A stretch of DNA of 64,000 bases from Mycolicibacterium fluoranthenivorans (GCF_011758805.1 NZ_JAANOW010000004.1:310001-374000); one strand, 5' to 3'. Counted from the stretch's first letter, positions 17,971-30,218 are shown. Program-made: numbers and translations. The notes: generated from the sequence alone by a model not told the origin.

Positions 17971-18804
17971 TTACGCGTGCGTGAACTCTCGTAACTCTGG
18001 TTCTTCGGCCAGTCCCCACGCGGCGATCCGATCAGCGACGACGGCCGCCAGCGCGGCCTGGTCGAAGATGCCCGCCGACGCCACCGAGGCCACCTTGTCG
18101 GCATAGGCGTCGATATCGCTACCGACCAGACCGAGTTCGGCCGCTCGGGACACGACGGCCGCCACGGTCTCCGCGCGTGCGGTGGTCGCCACATGGGCGA
18201 CCAGGTTGGAGAAGAACACCGCGTGCCGCTCTTCGTCGGTCGCGATCTTGCCGACCAGGCCCTTGAGCGTGGGATCGGTGATCTGAGCTTCCAGGTTGCG
18301 GCAGAACACCGCGTTCGACTGCTCGAAGAACGCGATATTCACCAGCGTCTCGATCTGGGTCAGCTTGTCGGCGCGGTAACCCTTCATCACGTGTTCGACG
18401 CGGACGTCCTCATTGGCCGCCGGGTCGACCTCACGGGTGACGACGAGGTAGTTGCGCAGCGCGATCGCGTGCAGGTGCTCCTCGGCCGTCCAGCGACCGA
18501 TCCAGCGGCCCCACTTCTGGTCCAGGATGAAGTGCTCGACGATTTCGCGGTGGTGCGCGGCGAGGTTGTCCTTGGTGATGAGCAGGATCTCAAGGGCATC
18601 CGTGACCGGCTTGGGCAGCGTCACGTCGGACGGGTCCCAGTCCTTGCCGCCGAGGAAGGCGAAGTTCTCGCCCTGGTCGAACGGCACGTAGTCGTGTCCG
18701 TACCAGGGCTCCTCGGTCGCCAGATGGCGAGTGAGGTTCTCCGCGACGACAGGCTCCAGCTCGAGGGTCAGCGTATTAGCAACCGGAGGCGTTTTCTGTG
18801 CCAT
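17971..18804 (-). CDS. desA2: Acyl-[ACP] desaturase DesA2
   Basis: 277 residues from ATG 18804; MAQK plus the LELEPVVAENLTRHL helix matches the family start. It belongs to the soluble ferritin-like diiron desaturases implicated in mycolic acid precursor synthesis. Iron ligands are in HREIVEHF, EEHLH and DEERH. Length and synteny (next to phoH2 and glyA) match Rv1094. An in-frame upstream ATG at 18828 would add 8 residues and cannot be excluded. Sits 65 bases from glyA on the same strand. Confidence 0.93.
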   Translation of the reverse strand: MAQKTPPVANTLTLELEPVVAENLTRHLATEEPWYGHDYVPFDQGENFAFLGGKDWDPSDVTLPKPVTDALEILLITKDNLAAHHREIVEHFILDQKWGRWIGRWTAEEHLHAIALRNYLVVTREVDPAANEDVRVEHVMKGYRADKLTQIETLVNIAFFEQSNAVFCRNLEAQITDPTLKGLVGKIATDEERHAVFFSNLVAHVATTARAETVAAVVSRAAELGLVGSDIDAYADKVASVASAGIFDQAALAAVVADRIAAWGLAEEPELREFTHA

Positions 18805-18869
18805 GAGATAACTGTAACCCTCATACACATGTTTCTCGAAATTGTCCGCTGCGTGTCGCTCTCCGAGGC

Positions 18870-20324
18870 TCAGAGCGTCAGGCCCGGGTAGAGCGGGTTG
18901 GCGGCCAGCAGCTCGGCTGAGGCGGCCTTCACCCGGTCGGCGGTGCCCTCGGCGAGCTTGTACTTGGCTTTGGAGGTGCCTTCGACGGCGGTGTTCTTCA
19001 ACACCTCGACCACCAGCTCGGCGACCCGATCGAAGTCCTCGCCGCCGAAGCCGCGGGTGGTCAGTGCCGGAGTGCCGAACCGGATGCCGCTGGAGTACCA
19101 GGCGCCGTTCGGATCGTTCGGGATGGAGTTGCGGTTGGTGACGATGCCGGCGTCCAGCAGTGCGGACTCGGCCTGGCGGCCGGTCAGCCCGAACGAGGTG
19201 ACGTCGAGCAGCACCAGATGGTTGTCGGTGCCGCCCGTCACCAGCCGTGCGCCGCGGGTGAGGAAACCGTCGGCCAGGGATTTGGCGTTGTCGGCGATGC
19301 GCTGCGCGTACTCGCGGAACGCCGGCTGACGGGCCTCGGCCAGCGCCACGGCCTTGGCCGCCATCACGTGGCTCAGCGGACCGCCGAGCACCATCGGGCA
19401 GCCCTTGTCGACAGCGGGGGCGTATTCCTCGGTGGCCAGCACCAGGCCGCCACGCGGGCCGCGCAGCGACTTGTGCGTGGTGGTGGTGGTGATGTGCGCG
19501 TGCGGCACCGGATCCTCGTCACCGGTGAACACCTTGCCCGCGACCAGGCCGGCGAAATGGGCCATGTCGACCATGAGGGTGGCGCCCACCTCGTCGGCGA
19601 TCTCACGCATCTTGGCGAAGTTCACCCGGCGCGGGTACGCCGAATAGCCGGCCACCAGGATCAGCGGCTTGAACTCGCGGGCCGCGGCGGCGACGGCGGC
19701 GTAGTCGATCAGACCGGTCTCGGGATCGGTGCCGTAGCTGCGCTGGTGGAACATCTTGCCCGAGATGTTGGGCCGGAAGCCATGGGTCAGGTGCCCACCG
19801 GTGTCCAGCGACATGCCCAGCAGGCGCTGGTTGCCCAGCTTGTTGCGCAGCGTCTCCCAGTCCGCCTCGGACAGGTCGTTGACGTGCTTGGCGCCCAGCT
19901 CGGCCAGGGCGGGGGCCTCGATCCGGGTGGCCAGGATGGCCCAGAAGGCCACCAGGTTGGCGTCGATACCGGAGTGCGGCTGTGCGTAGGCGTAGGGGGC
20001 GCCGAACAGTTCACGGGCGTGTTCGGCGGCCAGCGCCTCGACGGTGTCGACGTTCTGGCAGGCGGCGTAGAAGCGGTGCCCGACGGTGCCCTCGGCGTAC
20101 TTGTCGGAGAACCAGGTACCCATGGTCAGCAGCACGGCCGGGGAGGCGTAGTTCTCGCTGGCGATCAGCTTCAGCGAATCCCGTTGATCGGCGAGTTCTT
20201 TGCGGGTGGCGGCGGCGACCCGGGGCTCGACCTGCTCGATGACCTGCAAGGCGGCCCGGTAAGCCTCGCTGGCGGTGGCGGCGTAGTCGGCGCCCAGTGC
20301 GCTGACGGTCGAATCTGCAGTCAT
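18870..20324 (-). CDS. glyA: Serine hydroxymethyltransferase, long form
   Basis: 484 residues from ATG 20324; a GTG two codons upstream lacks room for a ribosome site. It transfers the serine hydroxymethyl group to tetrahydrofolate using PLP. The PLP lysine is in [14 protein letters not shown], and [13 protein letters not shown] is the family N-terminal block. It is about 60 residues longer than the usual 425-residue mycobacterial GlyA1, with an insertion around residues 150-190 ([19 protein letters not shown]). It nevertheless sits at the glyA1 position between desA2 and coaA. Confidence 0.93.
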   Translation of the reverse strand: MTADSTVSALGADYAATASEAYRAALQVIEQVEPRVAAATRKELADQRDSLKLIASENYASPAVLLTMGTWFSDKYAEGTVGHRFYAACQNVDTVEALAAEHARELFGAPYAYAQPHSGIDANLVAFWAILATRIEAPALAELGAKHVNDLSEADWETLRNKLGNQRLLGMSLDTGGHLTHGFRPNISGKMFHQRSYGTDPETGLIDYAAVAAAAREFKPLILVAGYSAYPRRVNFAKMREIADEVGATLMVDMAHFAGLVAGKVFTGDEDPVPHAHITTTTTHKSLRGPRGGLVLATEEYAPAVDKGCPMVLGGPLSHVMAAKAVALAEARQPAFREYAQRIADNAKSLADGFLTRGARLVTGGTDNHLVLLDVTSFGLTGRQAESALLDAGIVTNRNSIPNDPNGAWYSSGIRFGTPALTTRGFGGEDFDRVAELVVEVLKNTAVEGTSKAKYKLAEGTADRVKAASAELLAANPLYPGLTL

Positions 20325-20378
20325 GAGCACCAGCCTATCGCCCCACCACGACGCGGTTTCACCGCGCCGAACCTGCCG

Positions 20379-21620
20379 CTAGGCGGCCCGCAGAGCGGAC
20401 GGGATCAGCGGTTCGTCCAGCAGCCGGCCGAACCGCTCGGTGAGCGACACCTCGGCCGGGCGGGCGTCAAGCCAGCCGCGCAGCAGTCGGTATCCCTCGA
20501 CGTAGGTGCTGGTGTAGGCGCGCCACAGCGGGGAGGACAGGAACTTCAGCATTTGGCGGGCCCGGGTCTCGGTGGTCAGCAGCCAGGTGGACAGGTAGGC
20601 CACCACCTCGTCGACGTCGCGGTGTTCGTCGTGCAGCATCAGCGCCGCGTCCTGGCGCACATCGGCCAGCGCCGCGGAGGCTTCGGCGATGGCGGCGGCT
20701 CGGTCCCCGTCGAAGCGCAACCCGAGGTCGGCATAGATCTCCGCCGCCCATGGACCCCAGCCCCGCCCATTTCCCGTCGCTCCGCTCGCCTCGTCGCCGA
20801 CGACCGCGTACAGCGCCAGGTCGGCCAGGCCCTCGGCCATCAGGCACTGCGGGGTGTTGACCAGGAAGATGGTCTGCTCGGCCTGACCGTCGCGGGCCAC
20901 CAGGCCGGCCTCCTTGCGGCAGTGCTCGGTGTGGTGGCCGGGATAGGACTCGTGGGCCACCAGCCGCGGCAGATTCGACATCTGCTGTTTGAGGTCGGCG
21001 TTGACGGCGACGGTCGACTTGTAGTCACCGAGGTAGTAGTTGAATCCCGACCAGGGCTTGTCGGTGACCACCTCGTAGGTGATGGTCTCGGCCTCGGGCA
21101 GCGGATAGGTGGCGCGCACCTTGTCCCGTAGCGCCGAGGAGAACGCGTGGATGGCCTCCTCCAGGCGTGCCGGCGGGATCTCCTCGCCGCTGCGGTAGGC
21201 GTGCATCCGTTCGGCCAGCGAGCCGGTGCCGCCGACCACCTCGTCGAGCCGGCGGTGCGCATCGCGGTACCGCTGCGGATCGCCCTTGACGATGTCGACG
21301 TCGAAGTACTCGCGCACCTCCTCGACGAAGCCCACCTGCTCGCCGGCGAACTTGCGTCCCGCGCAGGCCAGCGCCTTCAGATGTGCCGACAGATAGTCCG
21401 CGCGGGGACCGTCCAGGCCGCTTCCGGGCACCTGGGCGAGCAGTCGCTGGGCCTGTCGGGCCAGGTCGGCCGGATCGGGAGTGGCCTCATCGGCCACCTG
21501 GCGGCGCAGCTGCGGATCGCCGGTGAAGGAGTCCACATAGCCCTCCTCGACCCGGTCGAAGCGCAGACCGAGAAGGAGATACTCGCGAATCAGGGCCTCT
21601 GAATCCGTGCCGGCGTCCAT
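20379..21620 (-). CDS. DUF885 family zinc metallopeptidase-like protein
   Basis: 413 residues from ATG 21620 ([18 protein letters not shown]). A longer frame to 21851 would overlap the divergent coaA gene and is rejected. The DUF885 zinc-binding motif is [13 protein letters not shown] (HExxPGHH), with downstream Glu-containing helix [11 protein letters not shown]. Family members are soluble or secreted peptidases of poorly known substrate; no signal peptide here suggests a cytosolic enzyme. Divergent from coaA with only 30 bases between starts, so the promoters must overlap. Confidence 0.82.
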   Translation of the reverse strand: MDAGTDSEALIREYLLLGLRFDRVEEGYVDSFTGDPQLRRQVADEATPDPADLARQAQRLLAQVPGSGLDGPRADYLSAHLKALACAGRKFAGEQVGFVEEVREYFDVDIVKGDPQRYRDAHRRLDEVVGGTGSLAERMHAYRSGEEIPPARLEEAIHAFSSALRDKVRATYPLPEAETITYEVVTDKPWSGFNYYLGDYKSTVAVNADLKQQMSNLPRLVAHESYPGHHTEHCRKEAGLVARDGQAEQTIFLVNTPQCLMAEGLADLALYAVVGDEASGATGNGRGWGPWAAEIYADLGLRFDGDRAAAIAEASAALADVRQDAALMLHDEHRDVDEVVAYLSTWLLTTETRARQMLKFLSSPLWRAYTSTYVEGYRLLRGWLDARPAEVSLTERFGRLLDEPLIPSALRAA

Positions 21621-21650
21621 GACGTCAACCGTAGATGCAAGACTGACCGC

Positions 21651-22583
21651 ATGCCGCGGCCGAGTGAGCCGAGCCCATATGTGGAGTTCGACAGAGCCCA
21701 GTGGCGCGCGTTGCGTATGGCCACCCCCCTTGCGTTGTCCGAAGCGGAACTGCGCAGCCTGCGCGGCCTGGGTGAGCAGATCGACCTGCTTGAGGTGGAA
21801 GAGGTCTACCTGCCGCTGGCGCGGTTGATCCACCTGCAGGTCGCCGCGCATCAGTTGCTCTTCGCCGCCACCGCCGAATTCCTCGGCGAGCAGACACCGG
21901 AGAACCCGGTGCCGTTCGTCATCGGAGTGGCGGGCAGCGTCGCCGTCGGGAAATCCACCACCGCCCGCGTGCTCAAGGCACTACTGGCCCGGTGGGAGAA
22001 CCATCCTCGGGTCGACCTGGTGACCACCGACGGCTTCCTGTACCCGAATGCAGAGCTCGCACGCCGGAACATGATGCATCGCAAGGGCTTTCCGGAGAGC
22101 TACGACCGCAGAGCGCTGATGCGCTTCGTCACCGCGGTCAAATCCGGGGCGGAGGTGGCCTGCGCCCCGGTGTATTCACACCTGCTGTACGACATCGTGC
22201 CCGGTGAAAAGCAGCTGATCCGCCAGCCCGACATCCTCATCCTGGAGGGCCTCAATGTGCTGCAGACCGGGCCGGCACTGATGGTCTCGGACCTGTTCGA
22301 CTTCTCGCTGTACGTCGACGCCCGCATCGAGGATATCGAGCAGTGGTATGTCTCCCGGTTCCTGTCGATGCGGGCCGGCGCCTTCGCCGACCCGGCCTCA
22401 CATTTCCACCACTACTCGACGCTGACCGACGAGCAGGCGGTGTTCGCGGCCCGCGATATCTGGCATTCGATCAACCGGCCCAACCTGATCGACAACATCC
22501 TGCCGACCCGGCCCCGGGCAACCCTGGTGCTGCGCAAGGACTCCGATCACTCGATCAACCGGCTGCGGCTGCGCAAGCTCTGA
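21651..22583 (+). CDS. coaA: Pantothenate kinase type I
   Basis: 310 residues. It phosphorylates pantothenate in the first committed step of CoA synthesis. The P-loop is [12 protein letters not shown] (about residues 100-111), followed by the [10 protein letters not shown] and YDIVPG blocks typical of bacterial type I PanK. Start ATG 21651 ([18 protein letters not shown]) matches the family N-terminus. Ends at the strand switch to a minus-strand membrane gene. Confidence 0.96.
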   Translation: MPRPSEPSPYVEFDRAQWRALRMATPLALSEAELRSLRGLGEQIDLLEVEEVYLPLARLIHLQVAAHQLLFAATAEFLGEQTPENPVPFVIGVAGSVAVGKSTTARVLKALLARWENHPRVDLVTTDGFLYPNAELARRNMMHRKGFPESYDRRALMRFVTAVKSGAEVACAPVYSHLLYDIVPGEKQLIRQPDILILEGLNVLQTGPALMVSDLFDFSLYVDARIEDIEQWYVSRFLSMRAGAFADPASHFHHYSTLTDEQAVFAARDIWHSINRPNLIDNILPTRPRATLVLRKDSDHSINRLRLRKL

Positions 22584-22595
22584 AACGGCGGGCGT

Positions 22596-22997
22596 TCAGA
22601 TCCGGCGAAGGCCGGCGTACTGCACGCTGCCGATCACCGCGGTGTACAGCGCACCCCCGAACAGCAGGGCGTAACCCCAGGTGGTCAGCGGCCAGATGCC
22701 GGCCTCGGCCAGTCCCACGAAGCCGACCGTGAACAGCGCGTTGGCGGTGATGGTGGCGATCGCACCGGGGCGCACCCGATCCCGGCCCGCGAGCCAGTAC
22801 ACGACCACGCCGTAGCCGAGGAAGAACACCCCGAGGCCGTACTCGACGGCGACCGGGACCCCGGTCAGCGAGGACAGCCAGTCTGCGGCAGCGACGAACG
22901 GGATCCCGGCGATCCCGACGAGCACCGCGTCCAGGCGCATCGCGAAGCGGACCAACCCATCCCTGGCCCGGGTGGTGGGGGCGGTGAAAGTGGTCAT
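22596..22997 (-). CDS. Small four-helix membrane protein
   Basis: 133 residues. About four TM helices: LDAVLVGIAGIPFVAAADWL, VEYGLGVFFLGYGVVVYWLA, AIATITANALFTVGFVGLA and TWGYALLFGGALYTAVIGSV. Basic residues at the N-terminus put it inside. A GGGAAGGAATG-type ribosome site precedes the ATG at 22997. It resembles small actinobacterial integral membrane proteins of unknown function. A further 193-base non-coding stretch separates it from the next minus-strand gene. Confidence 0.75.
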   Translation of the reverse strand: MTTFTAPTTRARDGLVRFAMRLDAVLVGIAGIPFVAAADWLSSLTGVPVAVEYGLGVFFLGYGVVVYWLAGRDRVRPGAIATITANALFTVGFVGLAEAGIWPLTTWGYALLFGGALYTAVIGSVQYAGLRRI

Positions 22998-23190
22998 CGA
23001 ACATTCCTTCCCTGTTGGGGGGGGTGAGGAGAGACCGGTGCGGGGGCATCACGCCAACCTCTAGCGGGACGACCCCGCACCGGGTCGGAGGTTCGGCTCC
23101 TCTTCGTCGAGGGTGCTGAACACCACCAACGTTGCGAGAAATCCACTGCCAGGTCTGCCCCGGTCGCTGCCAGACACTGCCAAGCCCAGG

Positions 23191-24564
23191 TCAGCCCGTG
23201 TGCGCCACCTGCCCGCCGCGCAGGTCGGCCGCGATGACGCGGGCCGCGGCGTTCTGCCAGTTGTGCAGGGATCGCTGCGGCACCTCGGTGACCAGCCACT
23301 GCCAGGCCTGTCGGGCCACCGGGTCGAGTCCGGATGCGGTGGCGTTCTGGGCGTAGGCGCGCACGCCGGCGACGTACGGGAAGTACAGCGAGTTGTAGTG
23401 CCGCCATTGCTCGCTGGTGCCGAAGTCGCCGCCGTCGCGTGGTTTGAGCGCGGCGATTCGGTCGGCCAACAGCGCCCGGAGTTCGTTGGCCCGCTCCAGC
23501 GGCTGGTCGGGTGCGCCCCGAGAAGCGAGCCGGACATCGATGATGGGCAGCGCGGTGAGCGGACTGGCCACCAGTTTGGACAGGTCACCGTAGTGGCCCA
23601 GTGCGCGCCGGGTCAGGCGTGCGAACGCCTCGTCGTCGACCTGGTCCAGTGGGTGCGCCGAGCGCAGCGGCAGGGCGGACTCGGTGCGGCGCAACGCGGC
23701 ACGGTCGGCCCGCAGTTGCGGGGAGCGCGAGAACGTGACCCGGTCCAGCAGTCCGGCCAGCGGATCGGCCAGCACGTTGATCGTGACGGCGATCGCAATG
23801 CTGGTGAACAGCAGTACCGTCAGCGCCGTCCGCGCCGACGGCCCCGCCACGGCGAGGCCGACCAGGGCCTGCGCCCCGAACACCAGGGCCACCACCGCCG
23901 TCGCCGTGAACGACCGCAGCATGTCGGCGCGCAGGGCCTGCCCCTCGTCGAAGGCGTCGGACAGGGCGACGGCCACCCCGAGTAGGGCCACGTCGAACCC
24001 GGTGGACGCCAACGCAAGCCAACTGGGCACCAGGCCGAGCGGGATGACCAGGATGGCGTTGCCGAGCGCGAAGAACAGGGTGGCCACGACGACGAAGCGC
24101 ACCACCGGGACCGGCTGGACGGGCCGCAGCGTCGTGGAGGCCATCGCCCCCAGCGAGGACACCGACACCGCGGCGAACATCACCCAGTGGCCGGCGCGCA
24201 GCGGACCGTCGACGTTGCCCGCCATGGCGGCGCCGGTGAACGCCACCGCAGCCACCACCGCGACCGCCACGAACTCACGCGCCCGCCCGGGCGGGTTGTC
24301 CTGGGGGCGGGACAGTTCCAGCAACACCGCGAACCAGAAGATGCCGGGCAGCACGACGAGGTAGACCTCGACCTGACTCAGCAGATGCGTACTGCGCTCC
24401 GGCCCGCCGGCCGCCACCCGCACCGCGTCCAGTGCGACCACCGCGGCAAAACTCGTCAGCCCGGCCGCGGCCAGCGCCAGCACGGGCTTACGCGGATTCC
24501 GGGCGAGCAGATACAGGCCGAGCCACCAGCTGAGTGCGAAGACGACCGCCGACAGCCAGGTCAT
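23191..24564 (-). CDS. Multi-pass membrane protein with sensor-like architecture, unknown function
   Basis: 457 residues from ATG 24564; a longer frame to 24690 would overlap the upstream gene and is rejected. Around nine TM helices span residues 1-265, followed by a cytoplasmic region with LADPLAGLLDRVTFSR and a C-terminal domain of about 190 residues (ERANELRALLADRIAAL, then RSLHNWQNAAARVIAADL). The layout resembles the input half of 7TM sensor kinases, but no kinase, GGDEF or HTH motif is present. It begins just after the Z-prenyl synthase gene on the same strand (5-base gap), so it is probably in its operon. Confidence 0.7.
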   Translation of the reverse strand: MTWLSAVVFALSWWLGLYLLARNPRKPVLALAAAGLTSFAAVVALDAVRVAAGGPERSTHLLSQVEVYLVVLPGIFWFAVLLELSRPQDNPPGRAREFVAVAVVAAVAFTGAAMAGNVDGPLRAGHWVMFAAVSVSSLGAMASTTLRPVQPVPVVRFVVVATLFFALGNAILVIPLGLVPSWLALASTGFDVALLGVAVALSDAFDEGQALRADMLRSFTATAVVALVFGAQALVGLAVAGPSARTALTVLLFTSIAIAVTINVLADPLAGLLDRVTFSRSPQLRADRAALRRTESALPLRSAHPLDQVDDEAFARLTRRALGHYGDLSKLVASPLTALPIIDVRLASRGAPDQPLERANELRALLADRIAALKPRDGGDFGTSEQWRHYNSLYFPYVAGVRAYAQNATASGLDPVARQAWQWLVTEVPQRSLHNWQNAAARVIAADLRGGQVAHTG

Positions 24565-24569
24565 GGTGG

Positions 24570-25373
24570 TTACAGGCCGTGGCGCCGGTGGCGCCGGGTG
24601 TAATCGCGCAGCGCGCGCAGGAAGTCGACGCGACGGAAGGCCGGCCAGTGCGCCTCGGTGAACCACATCTCCGAATATGCGCTCTGCCACAACAGGAATC
24701 CGGAGAGACGTTGCTCACCCGAGGTGCGGATGACAAGGTCGGGATCGGGCTGCCCGGAGGTGTAGAGGTTCTCCGAGATCGCATCGACGGTGACCGCCTC
24801 GACGAGTTGTTCAGCGGTGGCCCCGTTGGCGAGTTCTTTGCTCAACAGGGCCCGCACGGCGTCGACGATCTCCTGCCGACCGCCGTAGCCGACGGCCACG
24901 TTGACGTGAAAGGAACCGGGACCGCTGGTGGCCGTTCTCGCCGTGCCGTCCACCGCCTCCCGGAGCCGGCGGGCGGGTTCCTCTCCGAGCAGTTCCAGGT
25001 CACCGACGGTCCGCACGCTCCAGTGATTGTCCGGGGCGCAGATCTCCTCGACGACATCGGTGATGATCTCGATGAGGGCCGACAACTCGTCCGGGTCGCG
25101 CCCGAGGTTCTCGGTGGACAGCAGGTAGACGGTGGTCAGTTCGATGCCCGCGGCCTGGCACCAGCGCAGCATCTCGGCGATCTTGGCCGCACCCTTGCGG
25201 TAGCCGTAGCTGACATCGTCGTAGCCGGCGTCACGTGCCCAGCGCCGGTTGCCGTCGCACAACACGGCGATATGGCGAGGGAGTTCGGATTTCGAGCGGA
25301 TCAGCTCGTTGCGCAACCGCATCTCGTACAGCCGGTACGCCGGCTCCTTGAGACGCGGGGGAATGATCTCCAC
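24570..25373 (-). CDS. Short-chain (2Z,6E)-farnesyl diphosphate synthase
   Basis: 267 residues from GTG 25373 ([20 protein letters not shown]). Cis-prenyltransferase: it condenses geranyl and isopentenyl diphosphate to the omega-E,Z-farnesyl diphosphate used for decaprenyl phosphate, the mycobacterial cell-wall lipid carrier. Catalytic Asp lies in [15 protein letters not shown], and [13 protein letters not shown] plus [10 protein letters not shown] are the C-terminal signatures. Strong similarity in order and length to Rv1086. Alternative upstream starts exist but GTG 25373 matches the family N-terminus. Confidence 0.93.
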   Translation of the reverse strand: MEIIPPRLKEPAYRLYEMRLRNELIRSKSELPRHIAVLCDGNRRWARDAGYDDVSYGYRKGAAKIAEMLRWCQAAGIELTTVYLLSTENLGRDPDELSALIEIITDVVEEICAPDNHWSVRTVGDLELLGEEPARRLREAVDGTARTATSGPGSFHVNVAVGYGGRQEIVDAVRALLSKELANGATAEQLVEAVTVDAISENLYTSGQPDPDLVIRTSGEQRLSGFLLWQSAYSEMWFTEAHWPAFRRVDFLRALRDYTRRHRRHGL

Positions 25374-25410
25374 GAAAATCAGACTACTGTGGCAACCAGG
25401 CTCTCCCATG

Positions 25411-25446
25411 CCAGTCAGTGGAGGTGACCCAGTCAGTGGAGGTGAC
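25411..25446. repeat. Perfect 18-bp tandem duplication containing the ribosome site of the hemolysin III gene
   Basis: CCAGTCAGTGGAGGTGAC occurs at 25411-25428 and again, abutting, at 25429-25446. Each copy carries a GGAGG; only the second is correctly placed for the ATG at 25448. Confidence 0.85.
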
Positions 25447-25447
25447 G

Positions 25448-26200
25448 ATGACAACTCCGATCGACGCCGGCCGGCCGTACCGGTCGGCGGCAGCCACCAC
25501 CCAATCCTCCGACGATCCCGGCGACCTGCCTGCCGCCGTCGTCGACGGAGTGGCCCAGTTCCTGGGCAAGCCGCGCGCCCGCGGCTGGATCCACGTCTAC
25601 TCGGCGATCGTCGCGTTCATCGCGGGTGCGGCGTTGGTGTCGGTGTCGTGGTCGCTGCAGGGCACCCGCGCCGGCGTGTCGACCCTGATCTACACCTTCA
25701 CCATCGTCGCGATGTTCACCGTCAGCGGCACCTACCATCGGGTCAACTGGACATCGCCGAACGCCCGCAAGTGGATGAAGCGTCTGGACCACTCGACGAT
25801 CTTCGTGTTCATCGCGGGCAGTTACACGCCGTTCGCCCTGCTGGCCCTGCCCGATTCCAAGGGCATGGTGCTGTTCTGGATCGTGTGGAGCGGTGCCGCC
25901 GCCGGGGTGCTGCTCAAGATGTTCTGGCCGTCCGCGCCGGCCTGGGTCGGCGTCCCGCTGTACCTGTTGTTGGGCTGGGTGGCGGCATGGTTCATCGGCC
26001 CGATCATGGACGGCGCGGGTGTCGCGGCGGTGGTGCTGCTGATCGTCGGCGGCGCGCTGTACAGCATCGGCGGTGTGCTCTACGGACTGAAGTGGCCCAA
26101 TCCGTGGCCGACGACCTTCGGTCACCACGAGTTCTTCCACGCCTGCACCGCGGTAGCGGCGATCTGCCACTACATCGCGATGTGGTTCGCAGTTTTCTAG
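25448..26200 (+). CDS. Hemolysin III / PAQR-family membrane protein
   Basis: 250 residues from ATG 25448, seven base pairs after GGAGG; in-frame starts at 25418 and 25442 are less likely. Seven TM helices. The family's conserved polar residues are visible: GTYHRVNW in helix 2, [16 protein letters not shown] in helix 3, and [17 protein letters not shown] in the last helices (the His/Asp zinc site shared with adiponectin-receptor-like ceramidases). Matches Rv1085c in position. The stop codon shares CTAG with the convergent isomerase-like gene. Confidence 0.9.
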   Translation: MTTPIDAGRPYRSAAATTQSSDDPGDLPAAVVDGVAQFLGKPRARGWIHVYSAIVAFIAGAALVSVSWSLQGTRAGVSTLIYTFTIVAMFTVSGTYHRVNWTSPNARKWMKRLDHSTIFVFIAGSYTPFALLALPDSKGMVLFWIVWSGAAAGVLLKMFWPSAPAWVGVPLYLLLGWVAAWFIGPIMDGAGVAAVVLLIVGGALYSIGGVLYGLKWPNPWPTTFGHHEFFHACTAVAAICHYIAMWFAVF

Positions 26201-26571
26201 TGGTTGGTGACGTTGTCCGGCCCCCAGTAGGCCTTCATCGACGTGATCTTGGCGTCCGCGTCGAACGTCATGACGCTGATGATCTCGATGCTCATCCCGA
26301 CGCCGTTGCCGAAGTCCAGCGATAGCTGCCAGTAGAAAGCCGCCTCGTGACCGAGTGCGCGCAGGGTGTGGATCTCGGTCGTGCCCTTGACGTTCTCGAT
26401 ATTGGCGTAGAAGCCGCGGATGGCCTGCCGACCGATGTGCACCTCGCCGCCGACCGGGTCCTCCAACGTGGCATCGGAGGCATACAGCTCGACGACCTCG
26501 TCGGGTGCGCCCTTGGCGACCAGCTCGAGGTAACGGTGAACGGTGGCGGTGATCTGCTCGGGAGTGGGCAT
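26197..26571 (-). CDS. Ketosteroid-isomerase-like (SnoaL/NTF2 fold) protein
   Basis: 124 residues from ATG 26571 ([18 protein letters not shown]). It looks like a true delta5-3-ketosteroid isomerase: a Tyr in the first helix (HRYLEL), Asp in DATLEDPVG corresponding to the general base, and Asp in [10 protein letters not shown] corresponding to the second proton-bonding acid, ending MKAYWGPDN. Predicted role is moving the 5,6 double bond into conjugation in sterol degradation, in line with the hsd gene 24 kb away; confirmation is lacking. Four-base tail overlap with the hemolysin gene. Confidence 0.8.
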   Translation of the reverse strand: MPTPEQITATVHRYLELVAKGAPDEVVELYASDATLEDPVGGEVHIGRQAIRGFYANIENVKGTTEIHTLRALGHEAAFYWQLSLDFGNGVGMSIEIISVMTFDADAKITSMKAYWGPDNVTNH

Positions 26572-26581
26572 GCGCCGCACG

Positions 26582-28559
<1,978 letters not shown>

Positions 28560-28576
<17 letters not shown>

Positions 28577-28817
28577 CCTTGAACTCACCCGTCGTGCCCT
28601 CGTCGATGGCCTGATCCGGCTCCGGGTGCTCCGGGTCGAACGACTCGGGCAGCTTCTTGAGGTGCCGATTCATCGACCACACCAGGGCGAAGGTGCCGAT
28701 CAACAGGATGACGACCACGACAAGGCCCAGCGGACTGGCCTTACCGAAATCGGGCCCGGTATCGCGGGGCCCCTCCTCGGCGAGGAGGCCGGCGATCAGG
28801 ATAAACGTATCGGTCAT
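28560..28817 (-). CDS. Small single-pass membrane protein
   Basis: 85 residues from ATG 28817 ([19 protein letters not shown]). One hydrophobic helix ([18 protein letters not shown], about residues 29-46), then a charged cytoplasmic tail ([17 protein letters not shown]). It overlaps mca by 4 bases (ATGA) and the DUF255 gene by 17 bases, so the three form one operon. Matches the Rv1083 position. Function unknown. Confidence 0.8.
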
Positions 28818-29680
28818 GTCTCGATTCCCGTGAACAAGTCTGTCTCGGGCAATTGCACCCGTACCCGCGAGCGCGCGAGTTCGAACTCCTCGGTCGGCCA
28901 CAGCCGCTGCTGCCACTCGATGGGCGCGTGGAAGAAATCGCCGGTCGGGTCGATCTGGGTGGCGTGGGCTCGCAGCGCGTCATCACGCTGGGCGAAGTAC
29001 TCCGAGCAGTGCACCCGGGTGGTGACCCGCCCCTCGAAGACGTCGAACTCGGGATCCCAGTGCTCCAGCCACTTGTCGAAGGGTCCGGTGCGGCCGTGCT
29101 TGACGAACTCGTCCTGCAGCATCTGCATGCGGCGGCGCAGGAAGCCGTGGTTGTAGTAGAGCTTGGACACGCTCCACGGCTCACCCGCGTCCGGGTAGCG
29201 CAGATGGTCGGCGGCGGCCTCGTAGGCGGCGACGCTGACCTCGTGGCAGCGAATGTGATCGGGGTGCGGATAGCCACCGTTCTCGTCGTAGGTGGTCAGC
29301 ACGTGGGGCCGGAACTCCCGGATCACGCGCACCAGCCGTTCGACGGGTTCGACCAGCGGCACCGCGGCGAAGCAGCCGTCCGGCAGCGGCGGCAGGGGAT
29401 CGCCCTCGGGCAACCCGGAGTCGACGAAGCCCAGCCAGTGGTGCTCGACGCCGAGGATCTCGGCGGCCTTGGCCATCTCGTCGCGGCGCACCTCGGCGAT
29501 CCGGCCGTGCACCTCGGGCAGGTCCATGGCCGGATTGAGGATGTCCCCGCGTTCTCCGCCGGTCAGCGTCACCACCATGACGCGGACACCTTCAGCCGCA
29601 TACCGTGCGGTGGTCGCCGCACCCTTGCTGGATTCATCGTCCGGGTGGGCGTGCACCGCCATCAATCGCAGTTCAGTCAT
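28814..29680 (-). CDS. mca: Mycothiol S-conjugate amidase
   Basis: 288 residues. It cleaves mycothiol S-conjugates of electrophiles and antibiotics to release a mercapturic acid for export. LmbE/PIG-L fold with zinc site HAHPDDE near the N-terminus and HPDHIRCHE in the middle; the Mca-type segment [17 protein letters not shown] separates it from MshB. Length is as in Rv1082. ATG 29680 is the natural start. First gene of a four-base-overlap operon with a small membrane protein. Confidence 0.95.
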   Translation of the reverse strand: MTELRLMAVHAHPDDESSKGAATTARYAAEGVRVMVVTLTGGERGDILNPAMDLPEVHGRIAEVRRDEMAKAAEILGVEHHWLGFVDSGLPEGDPLPPLPDGCFAAVPLVEPVERLVRVIREFRPHVLTTYDENGGYPHPDHIRCHEVSVAAYEAAADHLRYPDAGEPWSVSKLYYNHGFLRRRMQMLQDEFVKHGRTGPFDKWLEHWDPEFDVFEGRVTTRVHCSEYFAQRDDALRAHATQIDPTGDFFHAPIEWQQRLWPTEEFELARSRVRVQLPETDLFTGIET

Positions 29681-29792
29681 CTCGTCTCATCTAACGGTTT
29701 TCTTTCCACAACCGCGGCCGCCGCCTCTTCATGCCCACAGTCCTATAGTTCCAGTCCTAGTAGAAGCAACCGACCGACGGGCAGCCAAAACC

Positions 29793-30218
29793 TTGACCAT
29801 CGACCGTCCCGCCGCCCGGTATGGGCGTGAGCGATTGTCCCGCAGTACCCGCCGCCGGGTGGCCATCGGGTTGACCGCACTGATTGTGACGGCAGGGGTG
29901 GCCCTCGCGCTCGTCGCGTTCAACCGGCTGGGCGCCGGGGACGTCAAGGGCGAACTCGGCGGGTACAAGCTGATCGACAACCAGACGGTGTCGGTGACCA
30001 TCACGGTGACCCGTGCCGATCCGGGGCGGCCGGTGGTGTGCATCGTGCGGGCGCGGTCCAAGGACGGCGGCGAGGTGGGCCGGCGTGAAATCCTGGTCCC
30101 GCCCTCGACCGAGACATCGGTGCAGGTCACCACCGAGGTGAAGACGACCAAGCCGCCCGCTGTCGGCGATATCTACGGCTGCGGCACCGATGTGCCCGCA
30201 TATCTGCGAACCCCCTAG
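29793..30218 (+). CDS. DUF4307 membrane-anchored protein
   Basis: 141 residues from TTG 29793 (MTIDRPAARYGRERLSRS); no ATG or GTG is available nearby upstream and no ribosome site is clear, so the start is uncertain. A basic N-terminal tail is followed by a TM helix (VAIGLTALIVTAGVALALVAF, about 22-42) and an extracytoplasmic beta-rich domain containing CIVRARSKDGGEVG. Matches the DUF4307 family and the Rv1081c position upstream of greA. Function unknown. Confidence 0.8.
   Translation: MTIDRPAARYGRERLSRSTRRRVAIGLTALIVTAGVALALVAFNRLGAGDVKGELGGYKLIDNQTVSVTITVTRADPGRPVVCIVRARSKDGGEVGRREILVPPSTETSVQVTTEVKTTKPPAVGDIYGCGTDVPAYLRTP

Noticed and set aside
21620..21851. N-terminal extension of the DUF885 gene
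   Set aside because: It is antisense to the start of coaA and lacks family similarity.
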